Shown piece after piece: positions 1-11,800 of a DNA stretch of 64,000 nucleotides; position 1 is the stretch's first letter, and each line of letters opens with the position of its first letter. Source of the stretch: Peromyscus leucopus. Lineage: Eukaryota; Chordata; Mammalia; Rodentia; Cricetidae. The stretch is from NCBI RefSeq assembly GCF_004664715.2, contig NC_051064.1:110684240-110748239 (forward strand), in the 5' to 3' direction. The translations under genes were made by a program, and so were the position numbers. The notes beneath the pieces were generated by a model. That model made no database searches. It saw only the letters and a list, made by a program, of their open reading frames with translations, and was not told the origin of the DNA.

Positions 1-877
1 AGCAGCACAGGGTGGGCAGTGTGGCCTGTGGGACTCAGGCCAATCCAGAAGAGGGGATCTGAGCCAGGCTAAAGAGGAGGTCGTGGGGGGTGGGTAGGAC
101 GGGAGGAACATTGTGGGGGGTGTGGGGGATGAAGACAGGAGGAAGACCCCAGTCAGTGCCAGGAAACGACCTAGAGTCTGATCCTCAGAGGGTCCGAGGG
201 CCGTGGAAGGGTGTATGGAGGCAGGAGCATGGCTGTGCTGTGGCAGAAGCTCTGGGACTCTGCCTGGGAAGAGATGAGGTCCTGGGAGGCAGGGGCAGCC
301 TGAAGGAGGAGTCCGAGCAGAAGTAAGGGGCTGACTTGGGTGTCCCCTGTTTGCCTTCCAGGGCAGTGGGATGGCCACAGGGAGAGGGTTTGGCCCGTGC
401 AGACAACATAGCCTTCAGGCCCTAGCCTGTGCTCTTTGAAGTCAGTCCCTCTGGTTCCCCCACTGTTGGAAGGAGGACCTTGGTGGCTGTGGTCCATAGT
501 GCCACGTGGACCTGCCTAGCAGGAACCATCCAGGCTGGCCCTGGGGTGTCCCCTCCTCCTCTCCTCATTCTCCTGCCTGGGACAACCTCCTGTGTACCTC
601 TGCTCCCCACACTGCCTGTGTGCAGCTGTGCTACGAGGGCACTTTTGTCACAGCCAGTGTGAGCCAGAAAGACCTGCAGGGCTCAGTCAGTCCCCTCTGG
701 CAGACAGGAGGCAACTCACCTGCACTCCCAACACGGTGGCAGAATGGGGACACAGAACCCCTCCTCTCCCAGGCCTGGTGCCTTACACACTCATCCTTCC
801 CACGGCAGGTCACGTAGGGGACCCTCGCCTTGAACAGTGGCCTCTTACCTATCCCTCATGCCTCTCTGATGTTACAG
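1..877 (+). other. Glis1: GLIS1 intron (left-hand, truncated by the window)
   Basis: The segment is G-rich unique sequence with no recognised exon, RNA gene or young repeat. It ends in the finger-5 acceptor (polypyrimidine stretch, then gatgttacag). Confidence 0.75.
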
Positions 878-988
878 AAGCCATATGCTTGTCAGATCCC
901 TGGCTGCTCCAAGCGCTACACGGACCCCAGCTCTCTCCGCAAGCACGTGAAGGCCCACTCAGCCAAAGAGCAGCAGGTGCGTAAGAAG
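878..988 (+). CDS. Glis1: GLIS1 coding exon: fifth C2H2 zinc finger
   Basis: The exon opens after a gttacag acceptor and closes at a |gtaggt donor, phase 0 at both ends (37 codons). It encodes [20 protein letters not shown] followed by RKHVKAH and a basic tail, KEQQVRKK. The finger has Cys-x4-Cys-x12-His-x3-His spacing, the GLI/GLIS finger-5 pattern that makes major-groove contacts in this family. It starts with the KPY linker shared with the preceding finger, which is outside the window. The basic tail may form part of the nuclear localisation signal (inference). Confidence 0.97.
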
Positions 989-3900
989 GTAGGTGGCCAC
1001 AAAGCCCAGCCATGTCTCTGCAGACACCTCTCAGCCCAGCCACTTGTCCAGCATCAGACCAAGTGCCTCACGCCTGTGTGCACACCACTCTCCACACACT
1101 GGTAAATGCTATTGCTCTCCCATCTGCCTGTGTCTGCCTCCCACCCACTGTACCAGCCCACAGCCCTGTCCTTATTACCCCAGTTGGCTAGACATTCACC
1201 CACCAAAAGACTGGCACCCTTAACCATGATACTCATACCCCAGCCCTGGGCTAGGCATTGAAGATGCAAGATAAGACATGGTACCCATTTCCAGTGGCAT
1301 GAGGTAAACACACCAAGAGGAGGCTCCTACCATATGATAGGATGACATTATCATATGGGGAGGTTATATCGGGCACAGATACAGGGCCTTGGCCCATCTA
1401 TATGGGAACAGAAAGGCCCTAGGAAGAAGCACCAAGGACCATAAAGGACAATGGCTTAGGGGTATGAGCTCTGGTCCCACCTGCAGGGCCTGCCCCTACT
1501 AGCGTGGTGGCCCCTATGCTTCCTGTTCCTGTTGCCGGCTGAGGAATGGGTGCTAGTGAGGACTGAGTGACAGAATATGTATGTCCAGGGCTGAGCCTAT
1601 ACCTGGTGCAGATTCACAATCATAAAAGGGTGGCCACTGCCATTCTCTTACAGTGTAAACCAGTGAGTTCAGGTAAGAAGTGTGTGCCTGGAATGACCCA
1701 CGGTGCATGTGGGGCCAGTGCACTCATATCTATACATATCTGGGCAGTCGCATGCTGGAAGCCCCGCCTAGGATTTGAACTGTGTCCTGAGGACGTTCAG
1801 TGCCATCAGGTGGTCTTGAGGGAAAAAGAAGTACATGGTCTTGAGAGAGATTTCTGGGGCCACGTGAAGAATGCGATAGTGAATGTCAGTTCAGCAGTGA
1901 GAACAAGGAAAATAGTGGAAGTGGTCCAGGATACAGTGGTGGAGATCTGGGCTGGGCCGAGGAGCATCAGGACCCCAGGGCAAGCATCAATGGTGGTGCT
2001 CTTCCCTGGGACTGAAAACCCGAGGAGGAGGAAGGTTTGCATGAAAAAGCCAGCAGCAGCAGGGAGGTGCTGAGGGCTCCAGATCATGCAGTAGAGAAAA
2101 GGACAGCAACTTCGGGCAGAGCACCCTGGCCTGGGCTCTCAGTCCCCAGGGCTGTGGGAGTGGGGGCGGGTACTCAAGTACCAGAGACTGTGGGAGTGAA
2201 GGGACAGGCAGGAGCACTAGCAAGGTAGAAGGGCACAGGGAAGAGCCCACTCACTCACTCAAGCGTGGTGTGTGGTCCACACACCGTGACCTTGGACTCT
2301 GCAGGGAATAAAACAGCAAAACCCTATCCAGACTGGGAGAGCAGACAGTTTCCATCCCATGTAATGGGCAGATAGAGACAGGGTACCAGGAGCAAGCTTA
2401 CCTTGTGATTGAGATGGTATGGGATTCATCCTAGAGGCACTGGAGAACCATTTGAAGGACAGAGCAGAGGAGAGTGGAGTCGGTATATTACTTACTGGTG
2501 CAGACACCACATCCTTAACTCACTGAGAAGTGGGACAAGCCACTTACCCAGTGGCTCCTCAAGTAGACATTTTATCTGCCGCTTTACATACTGGAGCTGT
2601 CATCCTGTGAGCGGGTCCCAGCTTGTGTCCATTTCAGAGATGTAGGAACTGAGTCTACATTAACAAAGTAGCCCAGTCCCACAGCCCAGGAGGGACAGCT
2701 AGGGTACCAGCTCCTGACACCGCCTCAGGGAAGCAAGGGATGGCTTGGGCTTCCGTAGGCTGGAGCTGGGTGCCAAGGAGGCTGCTGTCCCCGGCGGGCT
2801 GGTGCCCAAGGACCAGAATCCTGCCCTGGTTTTCCCAGGCCCGTGCTTGGCCCACACTGAGCCCCTAGGGACCCGGGCTGCAGATCTGCAAACTTCCCAA
2901 CACTAAGCATCCATTAAGGCCATCGGGGATGATGGATCTTTCTGGGTAAGGCGACCCTTGTATTATGACAAGTCCTTGGCAGCCCTGCCGCATTTTGGAG
3001 AGAATTAGAAATGCTTTTCTTCCTTAATTCTCCTCTCCTGCTGCTCCTAATCCAATCGACATTGCGGTCTGCAAGAACATGCCTTGGCCCTCTTTTGCCA
3101 AAAACTTCATTTACATGGAAAACAGCTGCCGGGCCGGGCGCTGAGAGCCCAGCGCGAGACTGGCATGCCTTCCCCTCGGTCGACCCTCCTCCTGGGAAGG
3201 TGGAACCCTTGCGGCTGACTCTCGGCTGCCCGAGAACGTGGGCAAGGCTCTGGCCTTCTCGGCACCTGTTCTGACCTGGTAAAGCGAGTGTCTGGACAGA
3301 GCCTTGGCTCTTGACTGCTTCGGGATTTCCCCGGAGAAGGGTCGCCTCCCACGCAGGTGCCTGCCCCCCAACCCTACCCCCCCCACCCCACCCCCGGTCA
3401 CCCGGTGTCTTCAGAGCCCCCCACCCTGTGTGTTTTTGCCCCACCTGGAGAAGTAAAGATGCTCCAAGGTATCCCAAATGGTGTTGGTCAGCTCCTCCCG
3501 GCCAGGCTTTGCTGCTAGCCAGACAGCTCGGGTCCACACAGCCTTTCCCTGGGCCACCACTGCGATCCTGTGGGAGTCAGGCAACTGGAGCCTAGCCAGC
3601 CCGACACCCAGTACTTCACAAATCCTCGTTTCACTCATGGTCTCACGACTAGCCGTGGCCTGCCGTGGTAGAGGAGGCAGCGATAGTTCCAGAATACAGA
3701 CACGGTTAGGGGAGGCCCAGAGAAGTCATTTACCCACCGGCACACAGGAAGTAAGAGGTGGTACGGGACTGCGGCCCGACCCTGGGTTCTCCCCGGTGTC
3801 CTTCATAGTGACAGGGAGGATGAATGGAGAGAGGGGAGAAGGAACACTTGCTGAGTGACATCACCCCAGCCGCCACAGGTTGCCCTTGACCTGGGGGAGC

Positions 3901-5844
3901 TGCAAAAGCCCAGTAGTTGCCCTTGACCGTCCCTCCCGGTTTATGCTGAGGCCACACCTCTAAAGCTGATCCCCCAGGGACCATGAAGAAATCCCTCCCA
4001 AGACACGCAGGCCCCTGACTCCAGCCTGAAAGGTTCCACTCCCTCCTTTCCTGGCTCAGTGGGCTGAAGGTATGCCCAGCCTTTCTGGCATACCCCCTCC
4101 TAGGAACATCGTCCTTGCATGTCAGATCCTGCCCTCGGATCTCTTCCCAGAAGTCCTTGCAGCGTCCACTAGCCCGCCTTCCCGGTGAGGAGACCAGGAC
4201 AGCAGAGAAGGTCCTGCCTAGGGCTGCTGCCTTTTCTGCCTCGTCCCCCGAAGCCAGGGTGCCCGTGGGCAGGTGGCCGGACACTCACACCTCCCCGCTG
4301 CTTGCCCTCCAGCTGCACACAGGTGCCGATCCGGAGGCTGTCCTGTCAGAGTGTCTGGTGCTGCAGCAACTCCACGCGTCCACACCCCTGCCTGCCAGCA
4401 GGGGGAAGGGCAGCCAATCCCTGAGCCAGGAGCTGCTCCCAGCAGGTATGTGTGCATGAGGCAGGGTGGGGGCCCAGCCAGTGGGGCCCTTCTCTGCCAA
4501 GCATCCCTTGGGAGGACACCGGCACACTGTCAGCCCAAGGGCACTGGGTCAGACTTGCTGCCGAGTGCCTTGCTCCCCGGGACTTCACTGCTTCTGTCCT
4601 GCACCCCCCAACCCCCCGACCCCCGCCACTTTCAAGATGTCTCCTCTTCTAAGTAAGTAGATGCTTGTGAACACTCCTGAATAAGTCCCTGTTGCCCTAA
4701 GATGGCGCCCACGCCCCCTTCATCTGGCCTGAGGCCTCCTGGATGCGGCTGCTAGAGTGTATGCTGAGCCCCCTTCCACACTTGAGTAACCCCCTTCCCC
4801 TTCCCCTTCCCCTTCCTTCACCTAGGCTGCTCTTACCCTGCTCTCAGAACCGGGCTCCTTGTCCCCTCGTCTAGGAAGTCTCCTCAGGACTGTCAGTTTC
4901 CTCCTGTCTCCCCCCGAGCCTGTGGCTGGGAACTCCTCTGGGGAAGGCCTGAGTTGGCCTCATCCCAGAGTCCACAGCACCCGTCTGGGGCACCTGCAGA
5001 ATCAGGCTGGGGGGCAGCTGGCCTTGTCTGAAATACTGTGAAGAGTGTCTGTCTCCCTGAGTGTAAGCCAGGTTCTCATCCACAGTGAGGCACTCCAAGA
5101 CACACCGGACCAGACCCAGGTCCTGTTCAGTGCCCAGCGTGGCTCCTTCAGCAGAGGAAAAACCAAGGCTTTGAGAGGGTGGGCAGCTCGGACAAAACTA
5201 CGGCCTGCTCAGCGCTGAGTTCTGTGCAGGGCCTTCTGGGCCGGACCCCGCAGGCCCGTGGGACAGCAGCACTCGGAGCCACCGCGCCAGCAAGAGCAGC
5301 GGCAGCCGGCTGCAGGGCACGCTCAGGCCATGGCAGGAGTCCTGGCTCCATGGTTTGGGAACACTGCCCAGCTGCGGGCAGCCTGGCCTTTAGATAGAGC
5401 TGATGGTTCTTGTGCTGTGCCTGTTACCCCTGCTCCCTGAGGAAACCACAGCCTCAGAGCAGAGAGCTCGGCTGCCCCCTGGGATTTCTTGAATTACTTC
5501 AACCATTTAAAGCATTTTTTTTTGGGGGGGGGGGTTCGAGACAGAGTTTCTCTGTGTAGCTTTGGAGCCTGTCCTGGAACTCGCTCTGTAGACCAGGCTG
5601 GCCTTGAACTCACAGAGATCCGCTTGGCTCTGCCTCCCGCGTGCTGAGACTAAAGGCGTGTGCCACCATGTCTTTATTGTCTTTATTGTCTTAATTTTAT
5701 TCTTCCCCCCAACATGGAAGCAGTAGCATCGGACTTTAAACGTGTTAGGCCCTTACCAGACAGCCTTGGGAGAGCAGGTTTTCACCCACCTGCACAGGAT
5801 GCCCCCAAGGTATATACAAGAAGGGGTACATGCAAGGAGGAGGG

Positions 5845-5886
<42 letters not shown>

Positions 5887-8800
5887 CAGCTAGGTGCCCC
5901 AAAATTGCTACACTATGACAGGAAGGGGCTGATCCTATTCCTGGGACCCCAAGCTCAGGACTCCAGAGAGAGGCTCCTGCTGATAGGCCACAGCTGCCTG
6001 GGCCCCGCGTGTCCATCTAAGAGACTGACCAGACAAGGACTAACCCATCCAGATAATCAGCAGCAGGTCAACCTAAGGGCCTCTTTGTCCTCGCTGAGGG
6101 CCAGGGACGGCAATCATTGTCTCTCTCAGCAGATACTGTCTCCTCTAGCTCCCAACTGCGAGCCACATTGGTGAGAAACACATCCACCAGGGATAGTCAA
6201 AGAAGGGCCTCTTGCTAAGAGCATGCCTGCCTGGCCTGCTGCCCAGTCTGAGAAGGTGAAGTCTTCCGCGGGGTCCCTCCCGTGCCCACCCGCTGTGAGG
6301 ACAGAGCTGAAAACACATCCCAGCAGCTCTTCAGTGGGGAACTGCCAGCTTCCCACTGCTCACTCCACTTGGGAGGTGCCTGCCTGAACCCAGGCTGTGT
6401 CCGGGAGGCCAGGCTCTTCATGGAATGTCTCCTACAAGCTCTCGCTTGAGGGCACCCTCCATAATTCGTCATCCCTACTGTGTGCTGGCCGGGCTGGACT
6501 CAGTCCTTCAGTCCAGCAAGAAGCGGGAAGGATGGCCTGCCAGGCACTCCTGGGCCTGGGCCGTACAGACGCCTGAGGCACAGTGGGGAACAGATGCTGA
6601 GGCCAGAGGCTAAGTGTTCATGCCTGATGATTGATGGTGCTGCTTTACAGCCCAAAGTGGTGTGGTTTGGGGAGGCTGTAGGCCCAGTCCCCACTTCCAT
6701 GGCCCTTCAGGGTCTCGTGATTTTTTCCATGCCGCTCACTGTCCATGTACACGATCCATCACTGCCACGTCTCTTTCTGGGGCCATACGGACGGGGATGG
6801 GCCAAGACGGCAGCAGAGGCAGAGGACAGATTCTGGGAGGGTCAGAAGAATCTCAGACAGTGAGCGAGCAGTGACTGAGCTTGCCACTGTCTTCAGCCCT
6901 ACCGGGTGCCGTGACAGGTAGTGGGGACGTGAGAGGGACGGTGTCAGAGTGGCAGAGGCTATCAGCATTCCAGCCTTCCAGCTGCCAGGCCCCCAAATTG
7001 ATTCAAGATGGCAAGCGAGGAGGTTCTGGGGAGAGTGCAGAGTGGAGCGGGCTGAGCAACGCCAAGCCAAGCCGCTTCCGCAGCCGCCGCTTCCGCAGCC
7101 GCCCCTCCAGGTGCTGCCTGGCCCAGGCAGGAGGACGTGTGGCCAGGACGGGCGGCAGGGAACGGACAGCACTGCTGGCCCTGGCAGTAGGGGTTCCCCA
7201 GACGGGGGCAGCGCTGGGGAGGAGAGCCTCAGGGTGCTGGGTACATTCCCAGAGCCTGGTGTCATGAGCAGCTCACTACAGTGCTTGTATTAGAGCCAGG
7301 ATCCTCACTGGACACTGCAGACCCCAGCTCAGCTGGAGCCTCTGCCTCAAGTAGGCACCTGCTCCATTTGGTCCACAATGTTCAGGGAGTGTGTTTCTAA
7401 ATTGTCAGACTGGGTATGTGGAGCAAACTTGGCACATAAATACCATAGTTACCGACCATGATGACTTGATAATGGGACTTCTCCTGGTATCATCTGTCCA
7501 CAGTCGTCATCAAGGGTTGCACGTCATCTGGTCTTTAAAGCCGAGTGCTACTACCCAGCAGTGGCAGCTTAAAGACACTTGGGGCCACAGTACCACAGCT
7601 CCCTGGCTCTGCCTCGGGCCTGTAGCCCAGCCCCATTCAGTTCCTTGAAATAGCCTCTATAGGTTCTGATCAGAATGTCCGTCCAGTCTAGGATGAGCCA
7701 GCCTTAGACTGCTAAGCAGCTGAGCCCATCCTGGGTGTTCCCAGGCTAGCCCTTCAGAGCTCATAAAAAGCTTTCGGTCTGAGCCGGGCGGTGGTGGTGC
7801 ACGCCTTTAATCCCAGCACTCGGGAGGCAGAGCCAGGCGGATCTCTGTGAGTTCGAGGCCAGCCTGGGCTACCAAGTGAGCTCCAGGAAAGGCACAAAGC
7901 TACGCAGAGAAACCCTGTCTCGAAAAACCAAAAAAAAAAAAAAAAAAAAAAAAAAGCTTTGGGTCTGAGCTACTGCCCCTCCCCATAACTAGAACAATAT
8001 TCCAGAAGTAAGAGCTGCTGCCAGGGGAGGGACTGGCCAGCTGGCGGACACTGCCCTGGTATTGCATAGCCCTGAGGGAGAGTCCTCACAGGATGTCACC
8101 TTGATGACTGATTTCATCATCACTGATTTCAAGAAAAGTGACGTTTCCATTCAGATAAGCATGCTACGTTAACAAGAGGGCAAACTTGGTCCCCCCCCCT
8201 TTTTTTTTTCCAGGCAACGTAGGGAGCATCTGAAATGTTCTACCCTTGAGCTGATGATGTAACTCAGTGGTAGAGGTCTTGCCTGGCATGCATGGGACCT
8301 AGATGCCACCTGCAGCACCGTAAGCACACTGCAGGCCTTGTTGTGCCCATCTTAAGCCCTGTGCCAGAGGAGGGGGCATCCTCTCCTGACAGGCTTCTTC
8401 CAGTGCCGCCCTCCATGGCCCCCAACCCCTCAGATGGGCTGTGGACCAACCTGTGCCTCTGACCTGGTGTTCCTCTTGGTCTGTTAGCCCACCTGTGTCG
8501 ACGACGAGGAATAGAAGTGATAAAGATGACTCTGACCCTTGGGTGGGACCCTAGCGTAGGGTACAGCCTGGACAGCTACCCATAGTAGGCCTTCCTAGGA
8601 GCCCCCGCAGCCAGCCCGTCCAGGCCAGCTACCCAGTCATTCCTCTGCGGCTGGTCACTGGATACCCTGGCCCTTCCGGCCTCTGTCTGAGGAGGTGTAG
8701 TTGATGTATGCAAAGGGAGCCTCACTGTCCTTCAGCAGCGCTGCTTGTGGGAGGGTCTCCCAAGCCCCGAGCTTCATTCTCCTCTCTCCAGTCCAGGGTT

Positions 8801-11800
8801 CCCGTCTGCTTCTGGGGTACAGAGCCATGTGGGCTTTTCCAGAATAGCCCGGTGGAGATTTGAAGCAACCCACTCCCAACAAGTTCCCAGCCCCATGCCT
8901 CTGACAGTCCCCCTCCGTCTCCATCACAGTGCCTCCGCTCCGCTAGCCCCGATCTGAACCAGCGTGGTGTGGTGCCGTCACCTCTCCTGAGACCTTGTCC
9001 TTCTTGTCATCTTCTCTCCATAAGCAGACAGTCGCGGCTCCTGAGCTGTCCATACCCTAGCGAGTGGCCAAAGCCCGGTGACGTCTGTTTGCTTCCCTGC
9101 AGGTGTGTATCCTGGCTCCGTCCCCCCGCAAAATGGGCTTGCTTCAGGCATCCTGTCCCCCTCCCATGACGCCCCTTCCAGGCACCACCCGCTGGAGGTC
9201 ACCACTGGTTCCCACCACCACCTGACCCCTCTGCCCACAGCCGAGAGCACCAGGGATGGGTATGTATGGCAAGCCAGCCCTCAGGGGTCACAGCCGAGCA
9301 CTTGCGTAGGAGGTGGGCGAGGCAGAGTGTGGCGGTGAGCTGCACACAGTCTGCTGTTACTCATGACAGCAGCCTACGTTTATGCGTCACTGGCTGGGTC
9401 CTGGGCTCTCTTCCACCTTCTGTGTACCATGTTATTGATGACTCCCAGGGCCACCCCTACCACCAGAGGCACATGGTATTGGTTCCTAGGATTTCAGCCA
9501 CCCACATCCTCCTTTCAGAAGCCCCTGGGAAAATTCTGCTGCAGCCAGGCCCCTCAGGAGTACCCCTCCACCATCTCCCTGGCTCTTTGGGCATTTGATA
9601 TCAGACTTCCCATAGAGGGGCTAGCCTGGGTCCCATTGGAACCCTCAGAGCCTTCCACAGGGTCACTGTGTTCAGTGTGCTCCTTGCCCTACTGGCTGGA
9701 TCTGGTGAACAGGCTGCCCTCCTCCTACATGACCAGAGGGAGTCCCAGCCCCCACCCGCCACCCATTTTGCTTATCACCAACAGTGACTTGCTCCAAGGC
9801 CTGGCCCCGGGACTTTCCTCCTTCCTTGCTCTTTTCCTCCCCAAGGCTGCACAGCCTTGGCCTCAGTACATCTAGGATCAGTCCGGCTTGATTACCGAAT
9901 CTGTGACCTGCTGCTCCTACCTGGGTCCTCTTGTTCATTCGTCAGTTCCTTCCCAATTCCTGTGGGCAGGTCCCCGGCCCAATGCCCAGCCACCCCTGGC
10001 TTTGTGTGAAGAGAACCCAAACAGCAATCATGGCCCAGGCTTGACCCTGATTAAGAGCGAGGAACCCAAAGTCTTGGGCCCTCCCTGAGCCTCTGTCTCT
10101 TCCTCCAGGAAGGTGGTAAGGACCACCTCCCCGTGCCTGTGTACCTTGTGTCCCCTCCACAGTCGCCCCTGCCCTTTCTGCCCCAGCTCAGGCCACCTCT
10201 TTAGCCAGTGGCCAGCCTCAGCATCTCCAGCCATAAGACATGAAACCAGAGACCCTTGCAGGACACAGGCCTGTTGCTTGGCCTCATTCATTCATCACCC
10301 GTCTGCCGCCGCCGCCGCCGGTGTAAGTGCCCATCAGAAATGCCTGCCCTGAGAGACAGTGATGACAAGACAGGACCCCAGCCCACCCGCCCAACCCTGG
10401 CCGGTCGAGTGTGGAGCATTATCCCCAGCTGCCAGGCGCCCGCCCCGGGTTCCGGATGCCTGCCCGAGAGAAGGGCCCCATGGCTGACACGGCCTGAGGC
10501 TCGCCTGAATGGGTTTCTTTTTCAGCCCCAGAGGAGAGATGGGTGGGAAGGCCTTCAGCGTCCCCTGCTTGCCAAAGTCAACAAGGACTGGCCACTTGAG
10601 GCTCCCCAGCGGTTTGCTGGGACGTTTAAATAGCCTGACAGAATTATCTGATTCACTCAGAAATATGCTAAGAGGGCCTGACTTCATGACCAAATGTATT
10701 TACCCTGGCTCGGCGGAGACACCAAATTTGGTGGGTTTCTTTCCCAGCCCTGTGCGGGGAGACACGGAGCCCTGGGGCTGCCAGCCAGGTCCAAGGTAAC
10801 TTATATAGGCTTCAGCCGAGGCTCAAGAGTGTCCTGTGGGAGTCACTTGCTGCCAGAGAGGGCTCCTCCAGGTGACCTTCTTGCTATCGGAGTGACGCAG
10901 GTCAGCCGTGTGTCAGCTGTGTGCAGTTACATTCTGTTGAATTTCACCGACTGTGAAGGTGGCAATGGCGAATTTATGGTGGGGCTGGACAGAGAAAATA
11001 AACCTTGGATCCACACATGTTCCCCCAGATCTGTGCTGGCTTCTGCCTTGCACTTCATCCGTAGGGTTTGGGGCTGCGTGGTTTAGAAATCTGCTGGTGG
11101 CAGGGCATGTTAGCATACACCTGAAATATCAGCACTCAGACACTGAGGCAGGAGGAGGGTGAGCTTAAGGGTAGCCTGGACTAAACAGTGAGGTCCTGTC
11201 CCCAAAAGAACCTGTTTGTGGATATTGGTCATTGTTTGCCACACGCCAGGCCCTTTTCCTGGGCTCTGGTGATGCAGAAGACCCACAGCTGGCCCTCCCC
11301 GCAAGGCACAGCTGGGTTTTGGATGTCCAGGGAGAAGGGGACAGGACAGGACCTGCTATACAGTTCTGAAGAAAAGAGATCTTCACATCTGGATGTGTCT
11401 TAGCCTGGCTCCTGCCAGGAGAATGGACGGTGTGGTCATCCAATTTGTGGCCTGGCCTTCACAGTTGGCACTGACAGAGGGAGACCCTGTCCCCCATGGT
11501 CTGAAAACATTAACAGTTGGAGAGGTTGAGTCCAGAGAGTCCGTGAGCACTTTGCTCTCGAACTTCAGACAGTGACATCTCAAGTGTGTGGAGATGGGAA
11601 TGTTTCGACAAGGCTGTGGGAGCAGAAGGTACCCCCAGTGTGTCCCTGGATCTCCTGTCCCTGCCAGAGTCCTAGTTCCTTCAGAGTAGGCACTGATCTG
11701 CCCTGTAAATCTCACCTCTAGGAGGAGGAGGAGAATGTGCCTCCGTTGACAGGGTCACCTAGAGCCAAGGTCCTGGGTTTGCTGTCTGCTTTGAAATAGG

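Larger units (their letters stand above)
989..4312 (+). other. Glis1: GLIS1 intron between finger 5 and the next exon
   Basis: It is mostly unique sequence, with MIR-like fossils near 1445-1570 and 2600-2715. It also contains an AT/GC-mixed block at about 2910-3130 that looks unlike its surroundings (see findings). ORFs on both strands here are short and lack splice or codon support. Confidence 0.7.
4446..9102 (+). other. Glis1: GLIS1 intron carrying B1, CA repeat and ID element
   Basis: It contains an antisense B1 (5515-5669), a CA microsatellite (5850-5883), a GC-rich patch with a duplicated ccgcttccgcagccg block near 7074-7103, a young B1 (7783-7955) and an ID-like element (8246-8319). 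The rest is unique. Confidence 0.75.

Noticed and set aside
2914..3537. 207-codon minus-strand ORF in a GLIS1 intron
   Set aside because: It is antisense intronic sequence with no domain. The region is better explained as a possible non-coding conserved block plus GC-rich intron.
4313..4445. CTCF-like ccagcagggggaagg within a GLIS1 coding exon
   Set aside because: One key base of the core differs and the codons are explained by the conserved protein, so it is not listed as a site.
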